64,000 nt of DNA, from NCBI GenBank assembly GCA_963837815.1, contig CAWIOS010000015.1, positions 62,001-126,000 on the forward strand, given 5' to 3'. The notes below the pieces were generated by a model. The model was not told the origin of the DNA. It did no database searches and worked only from the letters and a program-made list of their open reading frames with translations. Shown in pieces: positions 25,118 to 33,377 of this stretch (the first letter of the stretch is position 1; each line of letters opens with the position of its first letter). Position numbers and translations under genes: made by a program. Origin of the DNA: Fen-1273 sp963837815 (GTDB taxonomy: Bacteria > Bacteroidota > Ignavibacteria > UBA10030 > UBA6906).

Positions 25118-25789
25118 CTAATGGGTCAACACCCAGACGACGAGATTTGTCCCGAACCTGAGGGCTTCCTGCCGCTTTTCCTCTGGATCCCCGTGCACAT
25201 CGGGATCCGCCCAGCCGTCGCTGGGGTTCGATTCATACGTGTAATATACGACAAGCCGGCTGTGAAGAAATATCCCGAAACCCTGCGGTGGTTTTCCGTT
25301 GTGCTCGTGTGTTTTCGGAACACCGGAGGGGAATTCGAACTGGCAGTGGTACAGCCCGTATGAGAAGGGAAGCTCCACAAGTTCTTCTCCGGGGAGCACC
25401 TTCCGGATCTCGCGGCGGAACGGCTTGTCCATTCCGTAGTCATCGTCGGCGTAGAGGAATCCGCCGTTTTCAAGGTAAGTCCGGAGCCGCCTGGCGTCCG
25501 ATTCCGAGAATGCGATGTTGCCATGTCCTGTCATGAAGAGAAACGGATGGGCAAACAGCGCGTCGTCACCGATGTCCACGAACTGGTACCGGGGATCGGT
25601 GTCGATTCCCGTTGCATTGCGGATAAACGTCAGGAGGTTGACTTCAGAGGAGGGATCATTGTACCAGTCGCCGCCTCCGGCGTATTTCAACCGTGTGATG
25701 GCAAATGCACTGGCAGAGGTTCCGGACTGGGCAAGAGACGCCCCCGTCCCGATCAGCAGGGCAAGGAACAGGTGCTGCACTTTCTTCAT
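25118..25789 (-). CDS. DUF4159-family exported protein
   Basis: 223 residues with a signal peptide (MKKVQHLFLALLIGTGASLAQ) and the DUF4159 pattern FAITRLKYAGGGDWYND, LFMTGHGNIAFSESDARRLRTYLENGGFLYADDDYG and GLYHCQFEFP. The fold is related to class I amidotransferase-like domains but lacks a nucleophile Cys in the usual place, so it is probably a binding protein. In other bacteria DUF4159 and DUF4175-type genes often accompany MoxR/DUF58/VWA operons; those partners are missing here. No ribosome site precedes the ATG, and the predicted promoter would make a leaderless message. Confidence 0.8.
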   Translation of the reverse strand: MKKVQHLFLALLIGTGASLAQSGTSASAFAITRLKYAGGGDWYNDPSSEVNLLTFIRNATGIDTDPRYQFVDIGDDALFAHPFLFMTGHGNIAFSESDARRLRTYLENGGFLYADDDYGMDKPFRREIRKVLPGEELVELPFSYGLYHCQFEFPSGVPKTHEHNGKPPQGFGIFLHSRLVVYYTYESNPSDGWADPDVHGDPEEKRQEALRFGTNLVVWVLTH

Positions 25790-25795
25790 GCAGCC

Positions 25796-25824
25796 AATCT
25801 ATCAAAAGAGGGAGGAAGAATCAA
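25796..25824 (-). promoter_or_regulatory. Candidate promoter for DUF4159-DUF4175-M14, leaderless
   Basis: TTGATT (25819-25824) and TAGATT (25796-25801) on the minus strand are 17 bases apart. Only six bases separate the -10 from the ATG at 25789, so transcription would begin at or within a base or two of the start codon. Confidence 0.45.
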
Positions 25825-25881
25825 CATGGCGGACGGGCAGCCCTGCGGAACCGCCCGCAGCGGAGCCGTTGCTCCCCCCCG

Positions 25882-27060
25882 TCAATCCATGATCTTGCGC
25901 AGGAACGCCGGCTTCTCCGGATCGGATTTGTCGATCTTCTCCCTGCCGGTCTCCTGCTCGGCCCTGTAATGGGTGATGGGAATGTCGACGCCCCTGCGGA
26001 CATACGCGGGTTCGTCGTATTTCTGGAGCTCGGTGACACCCGAGGGGATCTTTTCGACGTTCTTCGCCGTCCGGGGCATGCGGGCAACCGACGGCGATCC
26101 GCCGCGACGGTTAAACCCCGTGGCAATGACGGTCACCATGACTTCATTCTCCACGTTGCCGTCGATGACGGCACCGAGTATGACGTTTGCTTCTTCGCCT
26201 GCGGCTTCGCGTATGATCTCCGTCGCCTCATCCACCTCCACAAGCGTCATGTTCGCCCCCCCGGTGATATTCACGAGCACGCCCTGCGCCCCCGAGATTG
26301 ATACGTCCTCGAGGAGCGGACTCGAAATGGCCAGGTGGGCCGCCTCGACTGCGCGGTTTTCCCCCGTGGCGATCCCCGAGCCCATGACAGCGTCTCCCAT
26401 CTCCCGCATCACGGTCCGCACGTCGGCGAAATCGACGTTGATGAGACCGGGAACGGTGATGAGTTCCGAGATTCCCCGTGTTGCGCCGTGAAGGACCTGG
26501 TTGGCGATGTCAAAGGCCTCTTTCAGGGGCGTATTCCTGTCGACGATCGAGAGGAGCTTTTGATTGGGGATGACGATGAGCGTGTCCACCTGTTTCTTCA
26601 GCTCTTCGAGCCCAGCCTCCGCCTGGGCCGCGCGTTTCTTCCCTTCGCAGTTGAACGGGCGCGTCACGATTCCGACGACAAGCGCGCCAAGGCTCTTGGC
26701 GATGTTGGCAACCATGGGGGCGCCACCCGTGCCCGTTCCTCCCCCCATGCCGGCGGTAATGAACACCATGTCACTCCCGGCGAGGGCCCGGGTTATTTCT
26801 TCCCGGTCCTCCTCGGCCGCCCTGTGCCCGATCGAGGGATCCGCACCCGCCCCGAGTCCGCGGGTGAGGTTCTTCCCGATCTGGATCTTGTTCGAGGCAA
26901 GGTTGCGTTCCAGCGCCTGAAGGTCAGTATTGATCGCAAAGAAATCGACCCCGTGGAGTCCTTTGTCGATCATGCTGTTGATCGCGTTCCCCCCGCCGCC
27001 GCCGACCCCCACGACGCGAATTTTCGCGCCGCGATCGAGACCATTGTCGAGTTCGATCAC
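25882..27060 (-). CDS. ftsZ: Cell division protein FtsZ
   Basis: Tubulin-like GTPase forming the Z ring. The 392 residues include VVGVGGGGGNAINSM, the tubulin signature GGGTGTG (106-112), the T7 loop around INVDFADVRTVM with the catalytic Asp, and the C-terminal conserved peptide DPEKPAFLRKIMD that binds FtsA. It starts with GTG with AGGAGG about nine bases upstream, a strong ribosome site fitting its high expression. It is the last gene of the dcw run; a small stem (CTGCGG/CCGCAG) lies after the stop but has no U tract. Confidence 0.98.
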   Translation of the reverse strand: MIELDNGLDRGAKIRVVGVGGGGGNAINSMIDKGLHGVDFFAINTDLQALERNLASNKIQIGKNLTRGLGAGADPSIGHRAAEEDREEITRALAGSDMVFITAGMGGGTGTGGAPMVANIAKSLGALVVGIVTRPFNCEGKKRAAQAEAGLEELKKQVDTLIVIPNQKLLSIVDRNTPLKEAFDIANQVLHGATRGISELITVPGLINVDFADVRTVMREMGDAVMGSGIATGENRAVEAAHLAISSPLLEDVSISGAQGVLVNITGGANMTLVEVDEATEIIREAAGEEANVILGAVIDGNVENEVMVTVIATGFNRRGGSPSVARMPRTAKNVEKIPSGVTELQKYDEPAYVRRGVDIPITHYRAEQETGREKIDKSDPEKPAFLRKIMD

Positions 27061-27116
27061 CGAATGTTCCTCCTATGTTGAATGAGACAAACCGTTGTGC
27101 GTTCCGCTCCTGACGT

Positions 27117-28352
27117 TCAGAGCTGGTCGAACCATTCCTTCATTTTCTGCGCCATGCGTGTCATCGACTTGTCCTTCTTGCCGGGCTGGGCCGGTGCGGG
27201 CGCCCTGTCGCGAAACTTCATTCCGTGGTACACGAGCCCGACCGCCGTGGAATACGCCGGGTTTTCAATTTCCCGGACGAGTCCGCCGGAGAATCCGGTC
27301 GGGATGCCGATCTTTACGGGCATGCCGAGAACCTCCTTCGCCAGGTCCGCCGTCCCCTTGATGAGCGCCCCTCCGCCGGTGAGGACGACCCCGCCCGAAA
27401 GGTGTTTCGAGTAGCCGGAGCGCTTGATCTCAAGGGCGGCGATTTCCAGAATCTCTTCCATCCGCGGCTGGATGATCTGCGCAAGCAGCCTCTTGTCGAT
27501 CTCCAGCGGCGCTCGCCCTCCCACCCCGGGGAGCACGATCGGTTCGTTGTCGACGACAGCGGGAACGAACGCGAAGCCGTGCTCCTTCTTGAGTTTTTCA
27601 GCCTGATCGTTCAGGATGCCGAGCGCTTTTCTGATGTCGTCGGTCACCTTTTTTCCCGCAATGCCGATCACCGCCGTGTGGCGGATCGTCCGTTCCTCGA
27701 AGACGGCGAGATCGGTCGTTCCGCCGCCGATGTCGAGAAGGGCGATGCCCACTTCTTTCTCCTCGTCGTCAAGGACCGCGTAGCTCGACGCGAGGGGCTC
27801 GAGAACCATGTCGCTCACCTCGAGACCCGCCCTCTGGACGCATTTGTAAATGTTTTGCGCAGCGCTGACGAGGCCGGTGATGATGTGCACATTGGCCTCC
27901 ATGCGGACCCCCGCCATTCCCAGAGGATCGTAGACGCCGTCCTGACCGTCAACGATGAACTCCTGCGGAATGACATGGATGATCTTCCTGTCGGAGGGGA
28001 GCGCCACGCGCTTTGTATCTTCGATGAGCCTGTCAATGTCCGCCTGGGTCACTTCGTGCTCGGCGCCGCTTATGCCAATGACGCCCCGGCTCTGAAAGCT
28101 CTGGATGTGGTCGCCGGCGATACCAACAATCACCGACTTTATCATGACGCCCGAGGAGGCCTGCGCTTCCTGCACGGCAGTGACGATCGAATTTGTCGTG
28201 CGATCGATGTGGGTCACCACCCCCCGCGTCATCCCGTCCGACAACGCGCGGCCTACCCCCAGAATATTCATACGCCCGTGTTCATCGGTCCCTGCGACAA
28301 CGGCGCAGACCTTTGTCGTTCCGATGTCAAGACCCACGATGATATTGTCCAT
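27117..28352 (-). CDS. ftsA: Cell division protein FtsA
   Basis: Actin-like ATPase that tethers FtsZ to the inner membrane. 411 residues with the phosphate loop GLDIGTTKVCAVV, the SHS2/1C insertion (YDPLGMAGVRMEANVHIITG), LLDIGGGTTDLAVF, and the C-terminal amphipathic helix MAQKMKEWFDQL that binds membrane. AGGGA lies seven bases before the ATG. Standard ftsQ-ftsA-ftsZ order. Confidence 0.98.
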   Translation of the reverse strand: MDNIIVGLDIGTTKVCAVVAGTDEHGRMNILGVGRALSDGMTRGVVTHIDRTTNSIVTAVQEAQASSGVMIKSVIVGIAGDHIQSFQSRGVIGISGAEHEVTQADIDRLIEDTKRVALPSDRKIIHVIPQEFIVDGQDGVYDPLGMAGVRMEANVHIITGLVSAAQNIYKCVQRAGLEVSDMVLEPLASSYAVLDDEEKEVGIALLDIGGGTTDLAVFEERTIRHTAVIGIAGKKVTDDIRKALGILNDQAEKLKKEHGFAFVPAVVDNEPIVLPGVGGRAPLEIDKRLLAQIIQPRMEEILEIAALEIKRSGYSKHLSGGVVLTGGGALIKGTADLAKEVLGMPVKIGIPTGFSGGLVREIENPAYSTAVGLVYHGMKFRDRAPAPAQPGKKDKSMTRMAQKMKEWFDQL

Positions 28353-28382
28353 GACTGATCCCTGTGTGGAAGTGAAATTCGG

Positions 28383-29177
28383 TTACTGCGTCCGCGTCCC
28401 GTGTCCGTCGTCCCAGCGGACAACGACCTGGTCGGCAAAGCGGAGGTCGACGGTCCTGAGCTGCGCCGCTCCGCGCTGCGCCACGATCTGTTTCCAGAAT
28501 CCTTCGAGCGTCACGAGCTTCAGGCCGACGTCCCCGCTTCCGAACGCGACGGGGATCCCCCCCTCCGCGGTAAAGAGCTCGTACGTGCTGTCCCCGTTGC
28601 AGTGCACCTCGGAGATCATGTGATACATGTCGTCCCCTATCCGCTCCGCGGTCGCGAGTATCTCGAGAGCGCCCCGGAGCTTCCGTGATTGAATCTGCCG
28701 CCCCGGTGTGCAGTCTGCGGCAGGCAGGTCCCCCGTCAGGACGGGCAGGTCAATCACTTCCGCGGTACGGACCGGAGGGAGAACGTACCCTTCGGGATCG
28801 ACGTACAGGCACCTGTCCGTGACGAGAACGGCCAGGGGTTTCCGCTCGGTGACCGTGATGGCAATCCCGTCCGGAATTTCGCGCGCAACGGAGACGCGCT
28901 TCATGAACGGATTCTGCTCCACGCGACGGCGGACCGCGTTCAGGTCGATGTCGAACAGCTTTTCGTTTTTCGGGATCGACGCGGCCCGAATGATGTCGCT
29001 GTCCGGAACGATGATGTTCCCCTCCGTGCGGAGCCGCCGGACGCGGAAGTCATGCTTCCAGCCGTTTGCCATGACGGCGACAGATGCAATTCCCCCGGCA
29101 AGCAGCGCCGTGAGCAGAAGAACCCAGCCTGTCCGCCCGCGGGAGGATCCGTTCTTCGTCCGGTCAGGGGGATACAT
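28383..29177 (-). CDS. ftsQ: Cell division protein FtsQ/DivIB
   Basis: 264 residues: short basic cytosolic tail, one membrane helix (about 18-36), POTRA domain beginning at FRVRRLRTEGNIIVPDSDIIRAA (about 44-112) and a beta domain. It recruits FtsL/FtsB-type proteins and FtsW/FtsI to the septum. It starts five bases after the murC stop; murB and ddl, commonly between murC and ftsQ, are not there. Confidence 0.92.
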   Translation of the reverse strand: MYPPDRTKNGSSRGRTGWVLLLTALLAGGIASVAVMANGWKHDFRVRRLRTEGNIIVPDSDIIRAASIPKNEKLFDIDLNAVRRRVEQNPFMKRVSVAREIPDGIAITVTERKPLAVLVTDRCLYVDPEGYVLPPVRTAEVIDLPVLTGDLPAADCTPGRQIQSRKLRGALEILATAERIGDDMYHMISEVHCNGDSTYELFTAEGGIPVAFGSGDVGLKLVTLEGFWKQIVAQRGAAQLRTVDLRFADQVVVRWDDGHGTRTQ

Positions 29178-29182
29178 TGCGT

Positions 29183-30571
29183 TCAGTGCGATTCCTCTCC
29201 CTTCCGCTGCCGGATGAATTGTTCGCCGAATTTCCAGATGTCTCCCGCGCCCATGGTGATGACAATGTCCCCGGGCCGGGTGATCGACATAAGGAACCCT
29301 GGCACCTCTTTCTTGTCGGAAACGTAATGCACCTGCTTGTGTCCGAATTCCTTTGCCGCGTTTGCTATCAATTCGCCCGACACCCCCTGGATCGGCTCTT
29401 CACGGGCGGGATAGACGTCGGTCACGACGAGGACGTCCGCGTTGAAGAACGCTCTGCCGAAATCGTCGTAGAAATCCCGCGTCCGTGAGTAGAGATGCGG
29501 CTGGAACACGCACACCGTGCGCCGTCGCCACCCCGCTTTCGCACCCGCCAGCGTCGCCCTGATTTCCGTGGGATGATGCGCGTAGTCGTCAATGACAGTA
29601 ATCCCGTCGATCTCCGCTTTCACCTCCCACCGGCGGAAGACCCCGGTGAATTTCTCGATCCCGGCCCTGACTTTGGGAAAGGGGACCTTGAGTTCGAGAC
29701 CCACCGCGATCGCCGCGAGCGCATTCTGGACGTTGTGCACGCCGGGAATCTGGATTTCGATTTCCCCTAGATCTTTTCCATCGCAGACGACGGTGAATTT
29801 CGTCCTGTTTTGCCTGTGCACGATGTCAACAGCCTGGAGGTCCGCCTGACCGTTGAGCCCGTATGTTACGATCTTCTTCTTGATCTTCGGCATGATGTCC
29901 TGCAGCGCCGGCTCGTCGAGGCAGAGGACCACGAAGCCGTAAAAGGGGACCTTCCCCGCGAACTGGATGAATGCCGATTTGATATCATCGAGATCCCTGT
30001 AGCAGTCCAGGTGGTCCGTTTCCAGCGTTGTCAGCACAGCGATCGTCGGCGTGATGGAGAGGAACGACCTGTCAAATTCATCTGCCTCGACGACGATGAA
30101 CTCCCCCTTGCCGAGCCGGGCGTTGGAACCTGCAAGGCCCCGGAGGCGCCCCCCCACGATCACCGTGGGATCGATCCCCCCTTCCATGAGGACGAGGCTG
30201 ACCATGGAGGTCGTCGTCGTCTTGCCGTGCGTGCCGGCGATGCCGATCCCGTACTTCAGGCGCATGACTTCCGCGAGCATCTCGGCCCGCCGTATCACCG
30301 GGATTTTCCGGCGGTGAGCTTCCGCGACCTCGGGATTGTCGCTGCCGACCGCGGAGGAATACACGAGCGCATCCACGTCCGGGGCGAGGTTCCCTGCGTC
30401 GTGGCCGATCTTGACCGCGACGCCGAGTGATTGCAGCCGTTCGGTGTTGTCATTCGAAGCGCGATCGGAGCCTGTGACGGTAAACCCTTCGGCGGTGAGG
30501 ATCTCGGCGATGCCGCTCATCCCGATGCCTCCAATGCCGACGAAATGCAGCTTGCGAATTGATGAGAACAT
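29183..30571 (-). CDS. murC: UDP-N-acetylmuramate-L-alanine ligase
   Basis: Adds L-Ala to UDP-MurNAc in the cytosol, the first step of stem-peptide assembly. From the ATG at 30571 it has 462 residues with the UDP loop VGIGGIGMSG (11-20), the ATP loop GTHGKTTTT (113-121), VVEADEFDRSF, and HHPTEIRATL. An open frame continues upstream across the PH-domain gene but carries no MurC sequence, so 30571 is the start. ACAGGAC lies about 10 bases upstream. Confidence 0.97.
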   Translation of the reverse strand: MFSSIRKLHFVGIGGIGMSGIAEILTAEGFTVTGSDRASNDNTERLQSLGVAVKIGHDAGNLAPDVDALVYSSAVGSDNPEVAEAHRRKIPVIRRAEMLAEVMRLKYGIGIAGTHGKTTTTSMVSLVLMEGGIDPTVIVGGRLRGLAGSNARLGKGEFIVVEADEFDRSFLSITPTIAVLTTLETDHLDCYRDLDDIKSAFIQFAGKVPFYGFVVLCLDEPALQDIMPKIKKKIVTYGLNGQADLQAVDIVHRQNRTKFTVVCDGKDLGEIEIQIPGVHNVQNALAAIAVGLELKVPFPKVRAGIEKFTGVFRRWEVKAEIDGITVIDDYAHHPTEIRATLAGAKAGWRRRTVCVFQPHLYSRTRDFYDDFGRAFFNADVLVVTDVYPAREEPIQGVSGELIANAAKEFGHKQVHYVSDKKEVPGFLMSITRPGDIVITMGAGDIWKFGEQFIRQRKGEESH

Positions 30572-30588
30572 TGTCGCATGTCCTGTTT

Positions 30589-31083
30589 CTAGAATCTCGG
30601 TTTGCGCCACCGTGACTGTTTCCGCTTCGGCACGCGGGCGGCGATCCGCGTCATTTCCGCAACAAGATCCCGTTCGCGTTCGTACCGCCCGACCCGTATC
30701 CGGAAGACTCGGCGCCTTTCCTTCAGTTTGAAGACGATGACCTGGAACCGCCCTCCCGTTTGCACGCGCGGCTCCCGGCCGATATGCATCCATTCGATGT
30801 CTGCGAACGGGACGCGCCGTTCCTGCCACCGATGCCGGAACACGAAGGCGTCGTTTGTGATGATCAGGCGCCTGTTGCGGACATAATTGAGCCCGAGTGT
30901 GACAATCGACATCAGGACGAAGAACATGATGACGTACATGATCGGGTCGTTCAGCACGTACAGAAATTCCCGCTCGATGAAGTTCCCCCGTATCCCCCCG
31001 TACAGGATGAGGGTGACAAGATAGATGAGCGCCTGGATGTAGTAGAAATCGAGCTTGTATTTGAATGTCTTGTCGTGTTCCAT
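30589..31083 (-). CDS. Small two-helix membrane protein with PH-like domain, inside the dcw cluster
   Basis: 164 residues between murG (five bases before) and murC (17 bases after). Two membrane helices (about 14-31 and 49-66) form a hairpin; the C-terminal half (RRLIITNDAFVFRHRWQERRVPFADIEWMHIG...FKLKERRRVFRI) has the strand pattern of a bacterial PH (bPH2/YdbT-like) domain and is very basic at its end (KRKQSRWRKPRF). I do not recognise a named family and know of no standard dcw gene in this slot. Position and membrane topology suggest a role tied to lipid-II flow or the divisome; that is inference. Confidence 0.7.
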   Translation of the reverse strand: MEHDKTFKYKLDFYYIQALIYLVTLILYGGIRGNFIEREFLYVLNDPIMYVIMFFVLMSIVTLGLNYVRNRRLIITNDAFVFRHRWQERRVPFADIEWMHIGREPRVQTGGRFQVIVFKLKERRRVFRIRVGRYERERDLVAEMTRIAARVPKRKQSRWRKPRF

Positions 31084-31088
31084 CGCGT

Positions 31089-32198
31089 TCAGTGCACCTG
31101 TGCAAGCCGTTCGACGGCATCCGCAAGATCCGCGGCGGCGCCGGGTTTGCCGAGAAGCCGGGCTGCGCTGCCCATCGCCGACAGCTGTACCCTGTCCCCC
31201 AGAAGCCGCCTGACGGTCGCCCCGAGAAGCGTCCCCGCATCACTGTCGGAAAGGAGTATACCAGCTCCCGCTGCGGCAACGGCGCGCGCATTTTCCGTCT
31301 GGTGATCGGCCGCCGCATGAGGGTACGGGATGAGAACCGAAGGAACGCCGGCTCTCGTCAGCTCGGCGATCGATGAGGCTCCCGACCGGCAGACCGCGAG
31401 GTCACAGGCCGCGTACGCATCCTCCATGCTGTCGATGAACGGATACATCTTTATCCTCTCCGAGAATCCCCCGCATGACGCGCGGATCCGTTCAAAATCC
31501 TCCCTGCCGGTCTGCCAGAGGATCTGCACCCCCTCCGCCGCAAGATCCTGTGCCAGGGGAGCCACCGCCGCGTTGATCGTGGAAGCGCCCCGGCTCCCCC
31601 CGAAGACAAGCAGCGTTGTCATTCCGGGATCGAGTCCGAACACGCGCGAACCTTCAGACCGGCTCACGTTTCCGATCCGCTCCCGCGTCGGGTTCCCCGT
31701 GAGCCTGACGTTGTCCCGGCGGCGCAGGTACGCGGCCGAACCTTCGAACGCGATACACACTTCGTCCGCCCGCGGAGCCAGCATCCGCGTCGTCGCCCCC
31801 GGCACGCTGTTCTGCTCCTGAATCAGAGTCCGCTTCCCGAGAAACTGCGCGGCGGCCACGACGGGTCCGCAGACGTACCCTCCGGTCCCGATGACGACGT
31901 CGGGCTTTGTTCGCCGGACGAGAAGCGCCGACTGAATGAGTGCGACCGCAACCTTCAGCGGGAAGAGAAGCGTCTCCGCGGAGAGCCTTCTCCTGAATCC
32001 GCTGATCCATATCGTGACAAACCGATATCCCCGCCCGGGAACAACCCGCGATTCAATCTTCCCGCGCGTTCCGACGAACAGGATGTCGGCGTTGGGGTGC
32101 CGGCGCCTTATTTCGTCGGCGATCGCAAGCGCCGGATAGAGATGCCCACCCGTTCCCCCGCCGGCGATCACAAGCCGCAGCACCCCGTCACCCATCAC
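31089..32198 (-). CDS. murG: Lipid II synthase (UDP-GlcNAc transferase MurG)
   Basis: Transfers GlcNAc to lipid I on the inner face of the membrane. 369 residues with GGGTGGH (13-19), GTGGYVCGP, IQEQNSVPG, GGSRGA and the C-terminal donor-binding stretch CRSGASSIAELTRAGVPSVLIPYPHAAADHQTENA. The first codon is either GTG 32198, overlapping the ftsW stop by four bases, or the next codon, ATG 32195; GAGAG upstream fits both. Confidence 0.97.
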   Translation of the reverse strand: MMGDGVLRLVIAGGGTGGHLYPALAIADEIRRRHPNADILFVGTRGKIESRVVPGRGYRFVTIWISGFRRRLSAETLLFPLKVAVALIQSALLVRRTKPDVVIGTGGYVCGPVVAAAQFLGKRTLIQEQNSVPGATTRMLAPRADEVCIAFEGSAAYLRRRDNVRLTGNPTRERIGNVSRSEGSRVFGLDPGMTTLLVFGGSRGASTINAAVAPLAQDLAAEGVQILWQTGREDFERIRASCGGFSERIKMYPFIDSMEDAYAACDLAVCRSGASSIAELTRAGVPSVLIPYPHAAADHQTENARAVAAAGAGILLSDSDAGTLLGATVRRLLGDRVQLSAMGSAARLLGKPGAAADLADAVERLAQVH

Positions 32199-33370
32199 GC
32201 TCTCACAGCGGCACCGTGCTGCACCGGCTCCAGCGAGCGGATCCCGGCAGGGGTGGTGTCGAGCCGGGGATGGAGGTCGGTTTGCGTGGAGATGTTCAGG
32301 AGCACGCCGACGGCCGCGCAGGAAATGAGCATCGCAGTCCCTCCGTAACTCACGAACGGCATCGGGAGCCCCGTTGTCGGCAGTATGCCAAGCGTGACAC
32401 CCGCGTTGATGAGCGCGTACAGCGTGATCGTGATTGTTATCCCCATCGCAAGGAGACGACCAAGCTCATCCGTCGCATGCCTCGCGATCTTTATGCCGCG
32501 GAGAAAGATCACGAGAAACAGGAGTATGAAAAACAGCGTCCCGATCAGGCCGTATTCCTCCCCCACGATCGAGAAGACAAAGTCGCCGTACGACTCGGGC
32601 AGAAAATGGTCGCGCTGATGGCTCCCGCCTGGGCCCAGCCCGAAGATCCCGCCGTTGCCGAACCCGAGGATCGCCTGCGTGAGCTGATGCCTCGCCTTCG
32701 CCATCCCCGCCCCGTCTCCCTTCCCGATGTAACTCATGATGCGCTGCATCCGGTATTCCGCGCTGAGCATGTAGAGGACGAGAAGAGGCACCAGCGCTCC
32801 GAGCGTGAGCAGGATGTGGGAGATGCGCGCCCGGCCTATGAAGAGCATCGCCAGGCTTATCGCGAAGATCATTGCTCCCATGCTGAAGTTGGGCTGCGCC
32901 AGAACAAGTACGGTCACGGCGCCGATCCAGACGAGCATTGGCAGGAATCCCCTCCTGAAATCCTTCACCGCTTCGCCTTTCGCAGCCATGAGCACGCTCA
33001 GGTGAAACACGAGCGCGAATTTCGCGAAATCGGACGGCTGCAGCCCGAACCCGCCGATGAAGAGCCAGCGGGTCGCCCCTTTGAAACGCCCCCCCAGAAC
33101 AAGCGTCACGAGGAGGAGGATGATGGAGATCGTGAGCGCAGGTTTCGTCAATTTCCGGTATTTGTGATAGTCGATCTGCATGAAGACGAATATCGCGACA
33201 AAGCCGAGAAGGACCTTGATCGCGTGGCTCCCGAGGACCTTTCCGCTCTCCCCGAGCCTGTCAAGCGCCCACGTGGAGCTCGCGCTATAGACAACACCCA
33301 GGCTCAGAACCATCAGCGTGAGGACCGCAAGAAAACATGAGAGATCGATATGGTTTCTCGGGGCTCGCAT
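32195..33370 (-). CDS. ftsW: FtsW, SEDS peptidoglycan polymerase
   Basis: Ten-helix SEDS glycosyltransferase that polymerises lipid II at the septum together with FtsI. From the ATG at 33370 it has 391 residues with WLFIGGFGLQPSDFAKFALV, the long loop containing RHQLTQAILGFGNGGIFGLGPGGSHQ, LPESYGDFVFSIVGEEYG and the final TTGLPMPFVSYGGTAML. It starts seven bases after murD. Upstream frame overlaps murD and is not FtsW. Confidence 0.97.
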   Translation of the reverse strand: MRAPRNHIDLSCFLAVLTLMVLSLGVVYSASSTWALDRLGESGKVLGSHAIKVLLGFVAIFVFMQIDYHKYRKLTKPALTISIILLLVTLVLGGRFKGATRWLFIGGFGLQPSDFAKFALVFHLSVLMAAKGEAVKDFRRGFLPMLVWIGAVTVLVLAQPNFSMGAMIFAISLAMLFIGRARISHILLTLGALVPLLVLYMLSAEYRMQRIMSYIGKGDGAGMAKARHQLTQAILGFGNGGIFGLGPGGSHQRDHFLPESYGDFVFSIVGEEYGLIGTLFFILLFLVIFLRGIKIARHATDELGRLLAMGITITITLYALINAGVTLGILPTTGLPMPFVSYGGTAMLISCAAVGVLLNISTQTDLHPRLDTTPAGIRSLEPVQHGAAVRA

Positions 33371-33377
33371 GCGATGC

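Noticed and set aside
25840..25881. Small stem after ftsZ as a terminator
   Set aside because: Only six base pairs and no U tract; the following region contains a promoter instead.
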